This document shows positions 41,366 through 49,542 of a DNA stretch of 64,000 bases, piece by piece. This DNA is from an uncultured Lachnospiraceae bacterium (lineage in GTDB: Bacteria > Bacillota > Clostridia > Lachnospirales > Lachnospiraceae), in the NCBI GenBank assembly GCA_902776305.1, contig CACYPS010000003.1, positions 124,001 to 188,000 of the forward strand. Reading direction: 5' to 3'. The translations under genes and the position numbers were made by a program. The stretch's first letter is position 1; each line of letters begins with the position of its first letter. Below the pieces are notes generated by a model. The model did not search any database and was not told where the DNA came from. It saw nothing but the letters and a program-made list of their open reading frames with translations.

Positions 41366-41865
41366 GCCTTCGCCCCCGCTTTCTTTTCCTCACGAACGAT
41401 CCTGCGGATCTCATTCGTGAATTCGCTGTCGACCAGGGCATTGCCGTAATATTTTCCGTCAATAATGCAGACCGGCGCAAGTCCGCATGCTCCGAGGCAT
41501 CTTGTGGCATCAAGTGAGAAAAGACCATCTGGGGATGTCTTATTGACAGCAGCGCCCGTCAGCTTCTCGACCCGGTCAATCAGTTTCTGCGCACCTTTTA
41601 CATAGCACGCGGTTCCAAGACAGACATTAATGACATGTTTGCCCTTTGGCTCGGTCGTGAATTGTGCATAGAACATTACTACACCGTAGACCTCTGCCGG
41701 AGAGCTGCCTGTTGCCTCTGCAATCTTTTCCATGGCCTCAAAAGGAACATAACCGAGTTCGTTCTGAACCTCATGAAGCATTTCGATGCAGGGACCTGCC
41801 TGATCCTTGTGCTTCGCTACGATTTCATCGATTTTGCGAAGCGCATCACAATTAAGTTTCTCCAT
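41362..41865 (-). CDS. hydC: NuoE-like [2Fe-2S] hydrogenase subunit HydC
   Basis: 167 residues from the ATG at 41865, chosen for AAAGGGG upstream; an upstream extension of the frame runs through the promoter. The thioredoxin-like NuoE/24-kDa fold shows its four cluster ligands as CLGTACYVKG and CLGACGLAPVC, after an N-terminal helical part (CIEMLHEVQNELGYVPFEAM). It is the first gene of hydCBA and forms the electron-transfer subunit next to HydB. Confidence 0.94.
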   Translation of the reverse strand: MEKLNCDALRKIDEIVAKHKDQAGPCIEMLHEVQNELGYVPFEAMEKIAEATGSSPAEVYGVVMFYAQFTTEPKGKHVINVCLGTACYVKGAQKLIDRVEKLTGAAVNKTSPDGLFSLDATRCLGACGLAPVCIIDGKYYGNALVDSEFTNEIRRIVREEKKAGAKA

Positions 41866-41932
41866 ATAAAGCCCCTTTCTTTGCAATAACGTTTTGTGTG
41901 TATTGCATTTCGCTATTTCAGCTATTCTACTA

Positions 41933-41961
41933 ATTATACCTTGTGACAACGCTATTAACAA
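41933..41961 (-). promoter_or_regulatory. Promoter of the hydCBA operon
   Basis: Minus strand: TTGTTA (41956-41961), 17-base spacer, TATAAT (41933-41938), about 70 bases upstream of hydC. A loose inverted repeat TTGTTAA...TCACAA overlaps the -35 and spacer and faintly recalls Rex sites, but spacing and halves do not fit the consensus. Confidence 0.65.
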
Positions 41962-42120
41962 TGTCCTGACGTCTTATTTTCAAATTTTTTTATATTTTGC
42001 ACAAAACTATAGGAAAACATTGCAATTTGCGTACACTAACCGCCTTTAGGTGAATACAACGACATATTGTCAGATAATCTATATATTTAAGCTTAATTTT
42101 TATCTTATTTTACAGGCATT

Positions 42121-42747
42121 TTAAGGCATACCCGGCTCATCTGCCAGCAACCATTCGATTTTATGCCGGAATAAGTCATAGGCCACATCATTCTTACCGC
42201 TGTTGATAACGATATCCGCTTTGGCGCGCGTCGGCTCAACGTACAGATAATGCATGGGTTTTACCGTGGTGAGATACTGATCAATGATGCCCCTGAGGTC
42301 GCGTCCTCTCTCCTCAACATCACGAAGTACCCTTCGGAGGATTCGCTCGTCCGCATCCGCCTCCACATATACTTTGATATCAAGCAGATTTCTGACCCGC
42401 TCATCCTGAAGGACCATAATCCCCTCAACAACAATAATCTTCCTCGGCTGGATCTCAATGAATTTATCGGACCTGTTATGAACCGTATAGTCGTAGACCG
42501 GACATTTCACAGCCTTTCCGTTTTTCAGATCTGTAAGATGTTCTACAAGCAAATCTGTCTCAAGAGCATCCGGATGGTCATAATTGGTCTTTACCCTCTG
42601 CTCGAACGGAATGTTGTCCTGACACTTATAATAGTTATCATGATATACAACTGAAATCTGATCTCCGAAATAGTTCTTCAGCCTATTCGTAAAAGTTGAT
42701 TTGCCCGACCCGGTGCCGCCAGCAACGCCTATTATCACTGTATTCAT
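42121..42747 (-). CDS. udk: Uridine kinase
   Basis: 208 residues from the ATG at 42747 (GAGGT eight bases upstream). P-loop VAGGTGSGKSTFTNRL, the substrate-binding VVYHDNYYKCQ and NYDHPDALETDLLVEHL, the lid region (CPVYDYTVHNRSDKFIEIQP) and RRVLRDVEERGRDLRGI follow the Udk/PRK family closely. It phosphorylates uridine and cytidine in pyrimidine salvage. It is monocistronic, 255 bases downstream of rsmJ on the same strand. Confidence 0.93.
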   Translation of the reverse strand: MNTVIIGVAGGTGSGKSTFTNRLKNYFGDQISVVYHDNYYKCQDNIPFEQRVKTNYDHPDALETDLLVEHLTDLKNGKAVKCPVYDYTVHNRSDKFIEIQPRKIIVVEGIMVLQDERVRNLLDIKVYVEADADERILRRVLRDVEERGRDLRGIIDQYLTTVKPMHYLYVEPTRAKADIVINSGKNDVAYDLFRHKIEWLLADEPGMP

Positions 42748-42978
42748 GTTCTTTACCTCGTATGTCTCTCCAAGTCTCACGGTACTCACCCGAACCATCC
42801 ATATCAGAAGAATTGCTGCAAAAGCTGTCTTCTGTGCTTTTTCTGTTTGTCCGGACAGCAGCGCTTCTATTACTCATTGTACCCGAAAATGGAGCTTCGT
42901 GGTATTATATTATAACTAAAACTCTTCCCGCTTGTCTCTTCTGTAAGGCAGGCCGGAATCGAAATCGTTGTATCATTT

Positions 42979-43023
42979 TGCGCATTCATCTCACGACTTA
43001 AGTCACGAGAATTCTGCGTCAGA
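42979..43023. repeat. Dispersed 45-mer, copy 1 (overlaps the end of rsmJ)
   Basis: A 45-base sequence starting TGCGCATTCATCTCACGACT and ending ATTCTGCGTCAGA, identical to 55601-55645. On the minus strand its right part encodes the last residues of rsmJ (DAEFS) plus the stop. It contains CTCACGACTTAAGTCACGAG, an imperfect palindrome. Confidence 0.85.
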
Positions 43024-43869
43024 GATTAAATAGCAATCATACCGCACATTTCTGCACTCGATCGCATAACCCGGCCTTCGCCCGGCAAGAGGCTTGCCTT
43101 TGATCGGTCTCTTTACCACGATTCTCTGAGGGCCTGCCTCAAAAGCCGCCTTCAAGAGCTCCTCCTCCGCCGCGCAGGGAGTCTCGAGCTGCTGGAAAAG
43201 CTGAAGCTTCTTCGTGCTTATTCCCGACTTCTGTTTCGCCGGGAACATCGGATCCAGATAAATGAGATCGGGGCGTTTCTCAAGGGATGCAAGGATGTCT
43301 ATTCCGTTTCCCGTGATAAGCTCCATACGGTTCGCAATTTCTCTGATCCGGTTTTCTATCTGTTCCGTTTCAAAGGAATCCGAATATCTCACGGCGGGTT
43401 TTCTCTTTTCAACGCTGACCCCTGTCAAATCATCCGCTCCCCCGCCTCGGCTTATAGACGGTCCGTCCTGTGCTCTCTCAAGTGCATCGGCAAGCAGAGC
43501 CGCTATTACAGGGTTATACTCACACATAATCACATGAAATCCGGCTGCTGCCAGAATAAAAGAATCCTCGCCGAGTCCGGCCGTCGCATCAACGGCTATC
43601 GGATCATCCGGCATTCCTTTCCATCTGGCGGCACGTAAAAGTTTTTCATGTTGAAGATGCCCTCCGAGGACACGGCGGTGCATTTGTCCGAAATCACCCC
43701 TCAGCTCCATCTTTCCCTGAACCAGCGAGAGACCGTTCGGGTCAAAGCGAAGATACCTGTCTTCTCCGGCGACCTCCTCTATATCTGTTACGAGATCCGC
43801 CTGAATGCGTTCCGCTATGGCGGACGCCCTTTCATGCAGGAACTGTTCGCGACCTGCCAGAATTTTCAT
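43003..43869 (-). CDS. rsmJ: 16S rRNA (guanine-N2) methyltransferase RsmJ-like
   Basis: About 288 residues from the ATG at 43869 (AGAGG nine bases upstream; ATG at 43878 and TTG at 43902 are alternatives). Motifs: VDATAGLGEDSFILAAAGFH (SAM loop), ERNP-like CEYNPVIAALLADALERA, ITGNGIDILA, and the catalytic DLIYLDPMFPAKQKSG, then VVKRPIKGKPLAG and VRYDCYLI, all as in RsmJ, which modifies G1516 of 16S rRNA. A polar insert with a GGGADD run (about 145-165) is not typical of E. coli RsmJ. The last codons and stop lie inside a dispersed 45-base repeat, so the C-terminal residues appear to be repeat-derived. Confidence 0.88.
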   Translation of the reverse strand: MKILAGREQFLHERASAIAERIQADLVTDIEEVAGEDRYLRFDPNGLSLVQGKMELRGDFGQMHRRVLGGHLQHEKLLRAARWKGMPDDPIAVDATAGLGEDSFILAAAGFHVIMCEYNPVIAALLADALERAQDGPSISRGGGADDLTGVSVEKRKPAVRYSDSFETEQIENRIREIANRMELITGNGIDILASLEKRPDLIYLDPMFPAKQKSGISTKKLQLFQQLETPCAAEEELLKAAFEAGPQRIVVKRPIKGKPLAGRRPGYAIECRNVRYDCYLISDAEFS

Positions 43870-43928
43870 AAGTTCCATACCTCTCTTCCACTCCGCCAAC
43901 AAATCTTAACTCGGGATTTAAATAAAAT

Positions 43929-43961
43929 CGGCCGAGAAAATGAAACTCTTTTTCTCAGCCG
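43929..43961 (-). terminator. Intrinsic terminator of the sodium symporter gene
   Basis: On the minus strand CGGCTGAGAAAA pairs with TTTTCTCGGCCG, followed by ATTTTATTT. Confidence 0.8.
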
Positions 43962-44011
43962 TTGTCTGTTTCATATGGGAAGTTTGAACTACTTTTAGCA
44001 TTTTTCAGAAA

Positions 44012-45382
44012 TCAAACCGTCACCAATCCGAGCACCTGCGCTATCGAAGTCAGAAGGATTATAAGCAGACAGATGATACAGAAATACCGCAGCGTCACGG
44101 TGTAAACCTTCTCCCTCTTGAACGCGGCCCCGTTCTTCGTGACTTCCTTCGTGATCCGGTCGATACCGATCACCTTAAGGCACAGCACGCAGATGGAAAT
44201 CGCGCTGATCGGCATCATGACAGAGTTCGTCAGGAAATCAAAGAAATCCAGGAACTGCATGCCCAGCAGTTTAACGAAGCCGAGCGGTCCGTAGCCCAGG
44301 CAGGAAAGTGTTCCGATACCTATCATAATAGCGCCCATGATGACGGTTCCGACATGCCTGCTGATATGGAATTCGTCTTCAAATGTAGACACCGCACTCT
44401 CAAGCAGCGCTATGGAACTTGTCAGCGCCGCAAAAAGCACGAGAAGGAAAAACATAATTCCGAAAGGCGTTGCAAATCCCATATTCGCAAATACCTTAGG
44501 CAGGGTAATGAACATAAGAGACGGACCTGCCTGCAGAACATCGGGATCCCCGCCGGAAAACGCGAAGACCGCCGGGATGATCATAAGGCCTGCCATGATA
44601 GCGATAGCCGTATCAAAAATCTCGACATTGATCGTTGCCTCCTCTATGGCTACGTCATCTTTCATATAAGAACCGAAAGTGACCAGAATACCCATGGCGA
44701 TGGAAAGCGAGTAGAACATCTGCAACATAGCGGACGCGATCGTCATGAATGAGAAGTTTGCCGGATTCGGAACCAGGAAATAAATCACGCCGTCGATGGC
44801 TCCCGGTCTCGAGATGGAGTACGCAGCTATAATAATAGACAGCACGACCAGGATCGGCATCATGATGCTGGAAACACGCTCAATACCGTTCCTTACACCC
44901 GCATAAATGATGAACAGATTAATGAAGGCAAAAATCAGGAAACAGATTTCTACCTGTGTTCCGTTCGTGATGAATGAAGAAAAATATCCTTCGTCTGTGA
45001 CTGCCAGCGCATTTCCTCTGCAGTATTCGAACAGGTACTTAACAATCCATCCTCCGATCGTCGAGTAATACGGGACGATCAGCATCGGAATGATGGCATT
45101 GATCCATCCGCCGAGCTTGAACGGCAGACTGTCGCCGAAGTGGGCAAATGCTCCTACCGGACTCTTCCATGTCATTCGTCCGAGTGCCGTCTCAGAGATA
45201 ATCATCGTGTAGCCGAATGTCAATGCCAAAATGATGTATACGAGAAGGAATATTCCCCCACCGTACTTTGCCGCGAGGTACGGAAATCTCCAGATGTTTC
45301 CGAGTCCGACGGACGCGCCTGCAGCGGAAAGTACGAAACCGAGCTTTCCGGAAAAAGTGCTTCTCTTTTTCTTGTTGTGCAT
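44012..45382 (-). CDS. Sodium-dependent transporter, neurotransmitter:sodium symporter (NSS) family
   Basis: 456 residues, about 11-12 transmembrane helices. TM1 carries the sodium and substrate site (LSAAGASVGLGNIWRFPYLA, AKYGGGIFLLVYI). TM6 is represented by ASAMLQMFYSLSIAMGILVT and TM8 by LLVLFAALTSSIALLESAVS. Bacterial members such as LeuT and MhsT import amino acids with sodium. The substrate is not predictable. It is monocistronic, with its own terminator and a short leader. Confidence 0.92.
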   Translation of the reverse strand: MHNKKKRSTFSGKLGFVLSAAGASVGLGNIWRFPYLAAKYGGGIFLLVYIILALTFGYTMIISETALGRMTWKSPVGAFAHFGDSLPFKLGGWINAIIPMLIVPYYSTIGGWIVKYLFEYCRGNALAVTDEGYFSSFITNGTQVEICFLIFAFINLFIIYAGVRNGIERVSSIMMPILVVLSIIIAAYSISRPGAIDGVIYFLVPNPANFSFMTIASAMLQMFYSLSIAMGILVTFGSYMKDDVAIEEATINVEIFDTAIAIMAGLMIIPAVFAFSGGDPDVLQAGPSLMFITLPKVFANMGFATPFGIMFFLLVLFAALTSSIALLESAVSTFEDEFHISRHVGTVIMGAIMIGIGTLSCLGYGPLGFVKLLGMQFLDFFDFLTNSVMMPISAISICVLCLKVIGIDRITKEVTKNGAAFKREKVYTVTLRYFCIICLLIILLTSIAQVLGLVTV

Positions 45383-45441
45383 AGTTGTGTTCCCCTTTTT
45401 CAGTCAGTGATGCGACGACAATTATACACTAACTTAATAAA

Positions 45442-45478
45442 AAGAGGGGAAGGATTTTTGTATAACCCTTCCCCTCTT
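45442..45478 (-). terminator. Intrinsic terminator of the dehydrogenase-amylase fusion gene
   Basis: On the minus strand AAGAGGGGAAGG pairs perfectly with CCTTCCCCTCTT (12 bp), followed by TTTATTAAG. It lies about 110 bases after the stop, beyond a repeat element. Confidence 0.85.
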
Positions 45479-45506
45479 GCATATTTTGTTGAAATCGTGC
45501 AAAGTC

Positions 45507-45579
45507 GGATCGCAGACGTGCGCAGTGGAAGGCGCCTTGGCGCCGCGCATGTCGCAGCAAGAACGCCGAGGCGTTCTTG
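45507..45579. repeat. Dispersed palindromic repeat (type II), copy 1
   Basis: Begins GGATCGCAG, contains a GGCGCC-rich palindromic centre and ends with the perfect inverted repeat CAAGAACGCC-GA-GGCGTTCTTG (45558-45579). It begins ten bases after the stop of the fusion gene. The same element occurs inverted at 55650-55721. Confidence 0.8.
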
Positions 45580-45588
45580 AAACCGGCA

Positions 45589-47907
45589 TCACATTACGAC
45601 CGCGCCCTCCGGCGTCAGATCATGCTCCTCATCCAGCCATACACTGACCGAGCCGCTGTCGACAGAGAAATCTCCATATCCCTGTCTGTTGATGCGTACC
45701 TTTCTGTCAACATGACCGAGAGCATCGTAGAAAGTCTTGCCAGCGTGTTCTTTGCCGACATACATTCTGCGGCGGTGTCTTCCCTTGGTCGAGATAAGGA
45801 CCGCCATACCGTACTTTTCACGGGTCCATCCGATGCAGTACTGATGGTCGAAATAGTCATGCTGCTTTCCGTATGCGTAAAGTCGTCTGATCATCAGCAT
45901 CATCTCGAGATCCGTCCCGACAGGCGGAACGTTATTGTGCGGAATACCGTACAGGTCGCCGTAGAATACACACGGATAACCGTCAGCTCTCAAAAGAATC
46001 AGAGCGTACGCGAGCGGCCTGAACCATGGTTTGATCGGAGACGCCAATGACTGTCCCGGCTGTGTATCATGGTTGTCGACAAATGTCACCGAGTGAATCG
46101 GATTCCTCTGTGTGAGCGTGTTGTCAAATATAGTCCTCAGATCATATCTGTCACGATTGTAGGAAGCGTCGCAGAAATGGAAATGCAACGGAACATCGAA
46201 AAGACTCATCTGATAGTCTGTCTTATCCAGATAATTCGTCAGCTTATTGACGTCTCCGCTCCAGTATTCACCTACCGCGAAAATGTTCCTTCCGCTCTCC
46301 TCCCGCATATATTTGAGCCATTCCCGGTAAAAACCGGCGTCGATATGCTTTACGGCATCGAGACGCACGCCGTCGAGTCCGGTCATTCTCTCATACCAGG
46401 CGCCCCATTTGTTCAGCTCCTCTGCGACCTCCGGCACCTTCTGGTCAATATCCGCACCCATCAGATAGTCGAAGTTTCCGTATTCATTATCGACATCCGA
46501 ACTCCATTCGTGATCTTTCAGCTTGTAAATCGGACCGCCCGACTCGTTCCGGACACCGGAGAAGTAACGATGATCCCATTTGAAATCTGAATACTGATTG
46601 TCACGTCCTTCAAAGTCATAAATAGTCTCCGCTTCTGTCGTGACATATTCGGAATCCAACTCATAGTTCCTGTTGTCCGGGCTCACGCGCACAGCCTCGA
46701 CCTCTTCTGTGCGGTCCGCTCCGAGTTTATGATTCAGAACGATATCCGGATATACATGAAGTCCGGCCTGGTGGCATGCATGGATCGCCGCGTGGTATTC
46801 ATCTTTCGTACCGTATTTTGTCCGGACCGTTCCTTTCTGGTCGAACTCGCCGAGATCATATACATCGTAGACACCGTAGCCTACGTCATTTATGCCATTC
46901 ATGGCCTTATATGCCGGCGGCATCCAGATGGATGTGAACCCCATGGCTTCCAGTGCGGCTGCATTTTCTGCCAGCTGATTCCAGAGCGTTCCGTCGGACG
47001 GCAGATACCACTCGAAATACTGCAGCATCGTTCCGTTCCGCGTAAAGGAATTGTAGTATGCCATCAGGATATCCGTTCCCGCATGGCCGTAACCTTCACG
47101 GTTCATCTGATCGTAGATATCCGTGACGGTATTCAGAACATTCAGGTTCAGATTCCTGTTCTCGGCATCTTCCTTCGCTGTCTGGAAGTCTGTAAGCATA
47201 TGACGTACGGTCAGCGTCTTATCGGAAGACGAATCGATCGTGTCTTCCATCGACAGCAGGGTGCCTGTACTGCTCTCCAGCTCCTGCTCCAGCATGCGGA
47301 TCAACGTCTTCCTGTCGAGGTTGACCTTTCCGCTGTATGCGAGGGATTCGGCCAGACCGCTCACAATACCTGCGGCAGCGATCTGCATCGCCATCTTCAT
47401 CTGCTGGCTGGCCGCGTTCTCTCCGATATAGGTGATCTTATTTCCCAGATTCTCAAGGATAGGGATCACGTCCTTGCAGACACTCCGTTCGCCGCCGATC
47501 AGGATCGTCAGAGAGCCGTTTTCAGCATCTGCCAGACTTCCGGTGATCGGTGCATCGACTGTGCTGATATTTCGTTCTGCAGCTCCTTCCGCTATGCGGA
47601 CAGCGAGTTCCGGACTCTTGGTGGTCATATCGATGATAACACTGTTTTCCGGAGCGGTCTCGCAGATTCCTCCTTCATCGAAATAGAGTTCTTCCACATC
47701 ACGTGGATATGTTACTTTTGAAAATATATATTCAGCGTCTTTAAGGCATTCCTCCACAGTATCAGCCCAGATTGCTCCCTCGGCGATCGGCCCCTCGGCG
47801 CTATATTTCTTTTTATCATAAACAGTTACCTGATAACCGGCATGCAGCAGTCGGATTGCCATTGCGGATCCGAGAGCGTCCATACCTGTAAACGCCAGTT
47901 TTTTCAT
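45589..47907 (-). CDS. Fusion: beta-hydroxyacid dehydrogenase-like domain plus GH13 alpha-amylase
   Basis: 772 residues in one uninterrupted frame. Residues 1-285 form a full 3-hydroxyisobutyrate/6-phosphogluconate-dehydrogenase-like module: Rossmann start, VDAPITGSLADAENG, IGENAASQQMKMAMQ with K171 at the catalytic-lysine position, and a helical C-terminal domain. Its GxGxxG reads GMDALG, so NAD(P) binding may be impaired. Residues 291-772 are a cytoplasmic-type GH13_5 alpha-amylase (NGTMLQYFEWYLPSDG) with the triad intact: D517 in GVRLDAVKHI, E547 in AVGEYWSGD and D614 in FVDNHDTQ. Each half matches the usual length of a free-standing protein. No signal peptide is present, so it acts on intracellular glycan. 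A strong promoter and paired TGTATACA palindromes lie upstream. Confidence 0.92.
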   Translation of the reverse strand: MKKLAFTGMDALGSAMAIRLLHAGYQVTVYDKKKYSAEGPIAEGAIWADTVEECLKDAEYIFSKVTYPRDVEELYFDEGGICETAPENSVIIDMTTKSPELAVRIAEGAAERNISTVDAPITGSLADAENGSLTILIGGERSVCKDVIPILENLGNKITYIGENAASQQMKMAMQIAAAGIVSGLAESLAYSGKVNLDRKTLIRMLEQELESSTGTLLSMEDTIDSSSDKTLTVRHMLTDFQTAKEDAENRNLNLNVLNTVTDIYDQMNREGYGHAGTDILMAYYNSFTRNGTMLQYFEWYLPSDGTLWNQLAENAAALEAMGFTSIWMPPAYKAMNGINDVGYGVYDVYDLGEFDQKGTVRTKYGTKDEYHAAIHACHQAGLHVYPDIVLNHKLGADRTEEVEAVRVSPDNRNYELDSEYVTTEAETIYDFEGRDNQYSDFKWDHRYFSGVRNESGGPIYKLKDHEWSSDVDNEYGNFDYLMGADIDQKVPEVAEELNKWGAWYERMTGLDGVRLDAVKHIDAGFYREWLKYMREESGRNIFAVGEYWSGDVNKLTNYLDKTDYQMSLFDVPLHFHFCDASYNRDRYDLRTIFDNTLTQRNPIHSVTFVDNHDTQPGQSLASPIKPWFRPLAYALILLRADGYPCVFYGDLYGIPHNNVPPVGTDLEMMLMIRRLYAYGKQHDYFDHQYCIGWTREKYGMAVLISTKGRHRRRMYVGKEHAGKTFYDALGHVDRKVRINRQGYGDFSVDSGSVSVWLDEEHDLTPEGAVVM

Positions 47908-48057
47908 CCGTAATAAACCTCCTTATTACAAGTTCTCTTCTGATCTTCTGTCTAGTTCATATGCGCTTCCCTCCAACGCGCCATGCGCAAAACGAAGGCC
48001 ATATCATCTAATATGCTGACGAACCGTGTCCGATCAGAATGAGGAGTGCTGGTCATT

Positions 48058-48066
48058 ATTATAACA
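48058..48066 (-). promoter_or_regulatory. Proximal extended -10 for the fusion gene
   Basis: Minus strand TGTTATAAT, about 150 bases upstream of the fusion start; no matching -35. Confidence 0.4.
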
Positions 48067-48077
48067 TAAAAACAATG

Positions 48078-48122
48078 TGTATACATTTTATTCACGTTAT
48101 ATCTGCTGAAAATTGTATACAA
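48078..48122. promoter_or_regulatory. Paired TGTATACA palindromes (candidate operators)
   Basis: TGTATACA at 48078-48085 and TTGTATACAA at 48113-48122, 36 bases apart, both downstream of the distal promoter and flanking the proximal promoter region. Paired palindromes of this form suit a dimeric repressor of the GntR or similar class; no regulator gene is adjacent. Confidence 0.5.
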
Positions 48123-48140
48123 TCTGTTTTCAAGTCACGT

Positions 48141-48169
48141 ATTTTAGTCCTACCGGGACGACTTGTCAA
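48141..48169 (-). promoter_or_regulatory. Distal consensus promoter of the fusion gene
   Basis: Minus strand: perfect TTGACA (48164-48169), 17-base spacer, TAAAAT (48141-48146), giving a leader of about 225 bases. Confidence 0.7.
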
Positions 48170-48267
48170 CTGTTTTTGCATACAAAAGCAGGTTATAAAG
48201 AGTCACACGGGAGCTTTCCACCTGCTTTAGAAGACGTTCCCGTTTCCTTTGAAGCGGCTTCCGCTGC

Positions 48268-49542
48268 TCATGGCATCAGTCCTCCCCCTGTCGCCCAGAC
48301 AATGTGTGTTGCATCAGACATGAGATCCGAGAGTCCGTTTTCTTCAAGATACTTTACAAATAAACTGTCGGTGCGTTCAATCTCCGAAAGTCCCCCGAAA
48401 CCGGCACACGCCGACGGCTCAAGACGTATTCCCTCCGTCTCGCTGATCTTGCTTTGATACTCAAGCATTCTCTCGTCAGATACCGTGAAGACGCCTGACA
48501 CGAGGCTTTCCATCATATTGCACACAAAACCCGAAGGTCTTCCGACCGCAAGGCCGTCGGCCACTGTATGCCCTGTAAGCCCTATATCCTGAACACTTAT
48601 TTTTTCATGCTGACCGCTTGCCATCCCGACCAGCATGCACGGTGCTTCGACAGGTTCTGCAAAAAAGCAGTGGACATTCGATCCGAACAGTTGCTTAAAT
48701 CCATAAGTGATACCTCCCGGAGCTCCGCCAACTCCGCAAGGCAAATAGAGGAACAGCGGATGTCTTGCATCCACGGGAATACTCCTCTTTACCAACTGTA
48801 CAGAGACGCGCATTGCAGCCGTAGCGTATCCGAAGAAAAGATCTTCCGAGTTCTCATCATCTATGAAAAAGCTGTTCGGATCAGCTTCCGACTCCTTCCG
48901 TCCGTTGGCAACAGCCTGGCTGTAATCCCCGGCATACTCCCTGACAATGACGCCTTCGCTCCTGAGCAGATCCTTCTTCCATTGTTTTGCATCACTTGAC
49001 ATATGAACTATAGCACGAAATCCGAGCCGCGCAGCAGTTCTTCCGATACTGATTCCGAGATTCCCGGTCGAACCTACCTGAATCGTATACTGACTATAGA
49101 ATTCACGGAATTCATCCGAATCTATTTTTGAGTAGTTCTCGGTAGGCCAGAGCATTCCCGCTCTCTGTGCCAGCGTCTCCGCAATCTTGAGGACTTCATG
49201 AATACCGCCTCTCGCTTTTACGGAACCTGCGATGGGCAGATGTGCATCGTCTTTCAAGAAGACCTGGCCGCCAATATTCGCTCCCTTTCCGTTCAGCCAT
49301 TCCCGCATCCCGGGAATGGGAATGAGATCGGATTCAATAATCCCTTTTCTTGCCTCCGTCTCCGGGAATGCACTTGCAAAATAAGGCATAAAACGCATGA
49401 AACGACTCTGTGCCGCTTTCATATGCACGAACTTGTATCCGTTCCGCTCAAATCGCGGAGCCACATGCTCACGGCCGGGATTCAGCCAGAGGGTCTCTTT
49501 TCTCTCCTCGAGGTCTTTAATAATACCGTCAGCGATACTCAT
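48268..49542 (-). CDS. dsdA: D-serine ammonia-lyase (D-serine dehydratase)
   Basis: 424 residues, PLP-dependent fold type II. The PLP lysine lies in HLPIAGSVKARGGIHEVL, the phosphate-binding glycine-rich loop in YLPCGVGGAPGGITYGF, and STGNLGISIG (VGSTGNLGISIGRTAARL) supplies the substrate loop. IESDLIPIPGMREWLNGKG matches the DsdA N-terminus. It converts D-serine to pyruvate and ammonia, for detoxification or catabolism. The start has GGGAGGAGAG upstream. A D-serine regulator (DsdC) is not present nearby. Confidence 0.92.
   Translation of the reverse strand: MSIADGIIKDLEERKETLWLNPGREHVAPRFERNGYKFVHMKAAQSRFMRFMPYFASAFPETEARKGIIESDLIPIPGMREWLNGKGANIGGQVFLKDDAHLPIAGSVKARGGIHEVLKIAETLAQRAGMLWPTENYSKIDSDEFREFYSQYTIQVGSTGNLGISIGRTAARLGFRAIVHMSSDAKQWKKDLLRSEGVIVREYAGDYSQAVANGRKESEADPNSFFIDDENSEDLFFGYATAAMRVSVQLVKRSIPVDARHPLFLYLPCGVGGAPGGITYGFKQLFGSNVHCFFAEPVEAPCMLVGMASGQHEKISVQDIGLTGHTVADGLAVGRPSGFVCNMMESLVSGVFTVSDERMLEYQSKISETEGIRLEPSACAGFGGLSEIERTDSLFVKYLEENGLSDLMSDATHIVWATGGGLMP

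Larger units (their letters stand above)
47908..48267. other. Intergenic region upstream of the fusion gene
   Basis: 360 bases. It holds two minus-strand promoter candidates (48058-48063 extended -10; 48141-48169 consensus), two TGTATACA palindromes between them (48078-48085, 48113-48122), and at 48190-48235 an AAAGCAGGT/ACCTGCTTT hairpin that probably terminates dsdA. Confidence 0.6.

Noticed and set aside
41939-41961. Rex operator over the hydCBA promoter
   Set aside because: Only TTGTTAA matches; the second half-site and the spacing do not fit the Rex consensus. It was kept only as a remark.
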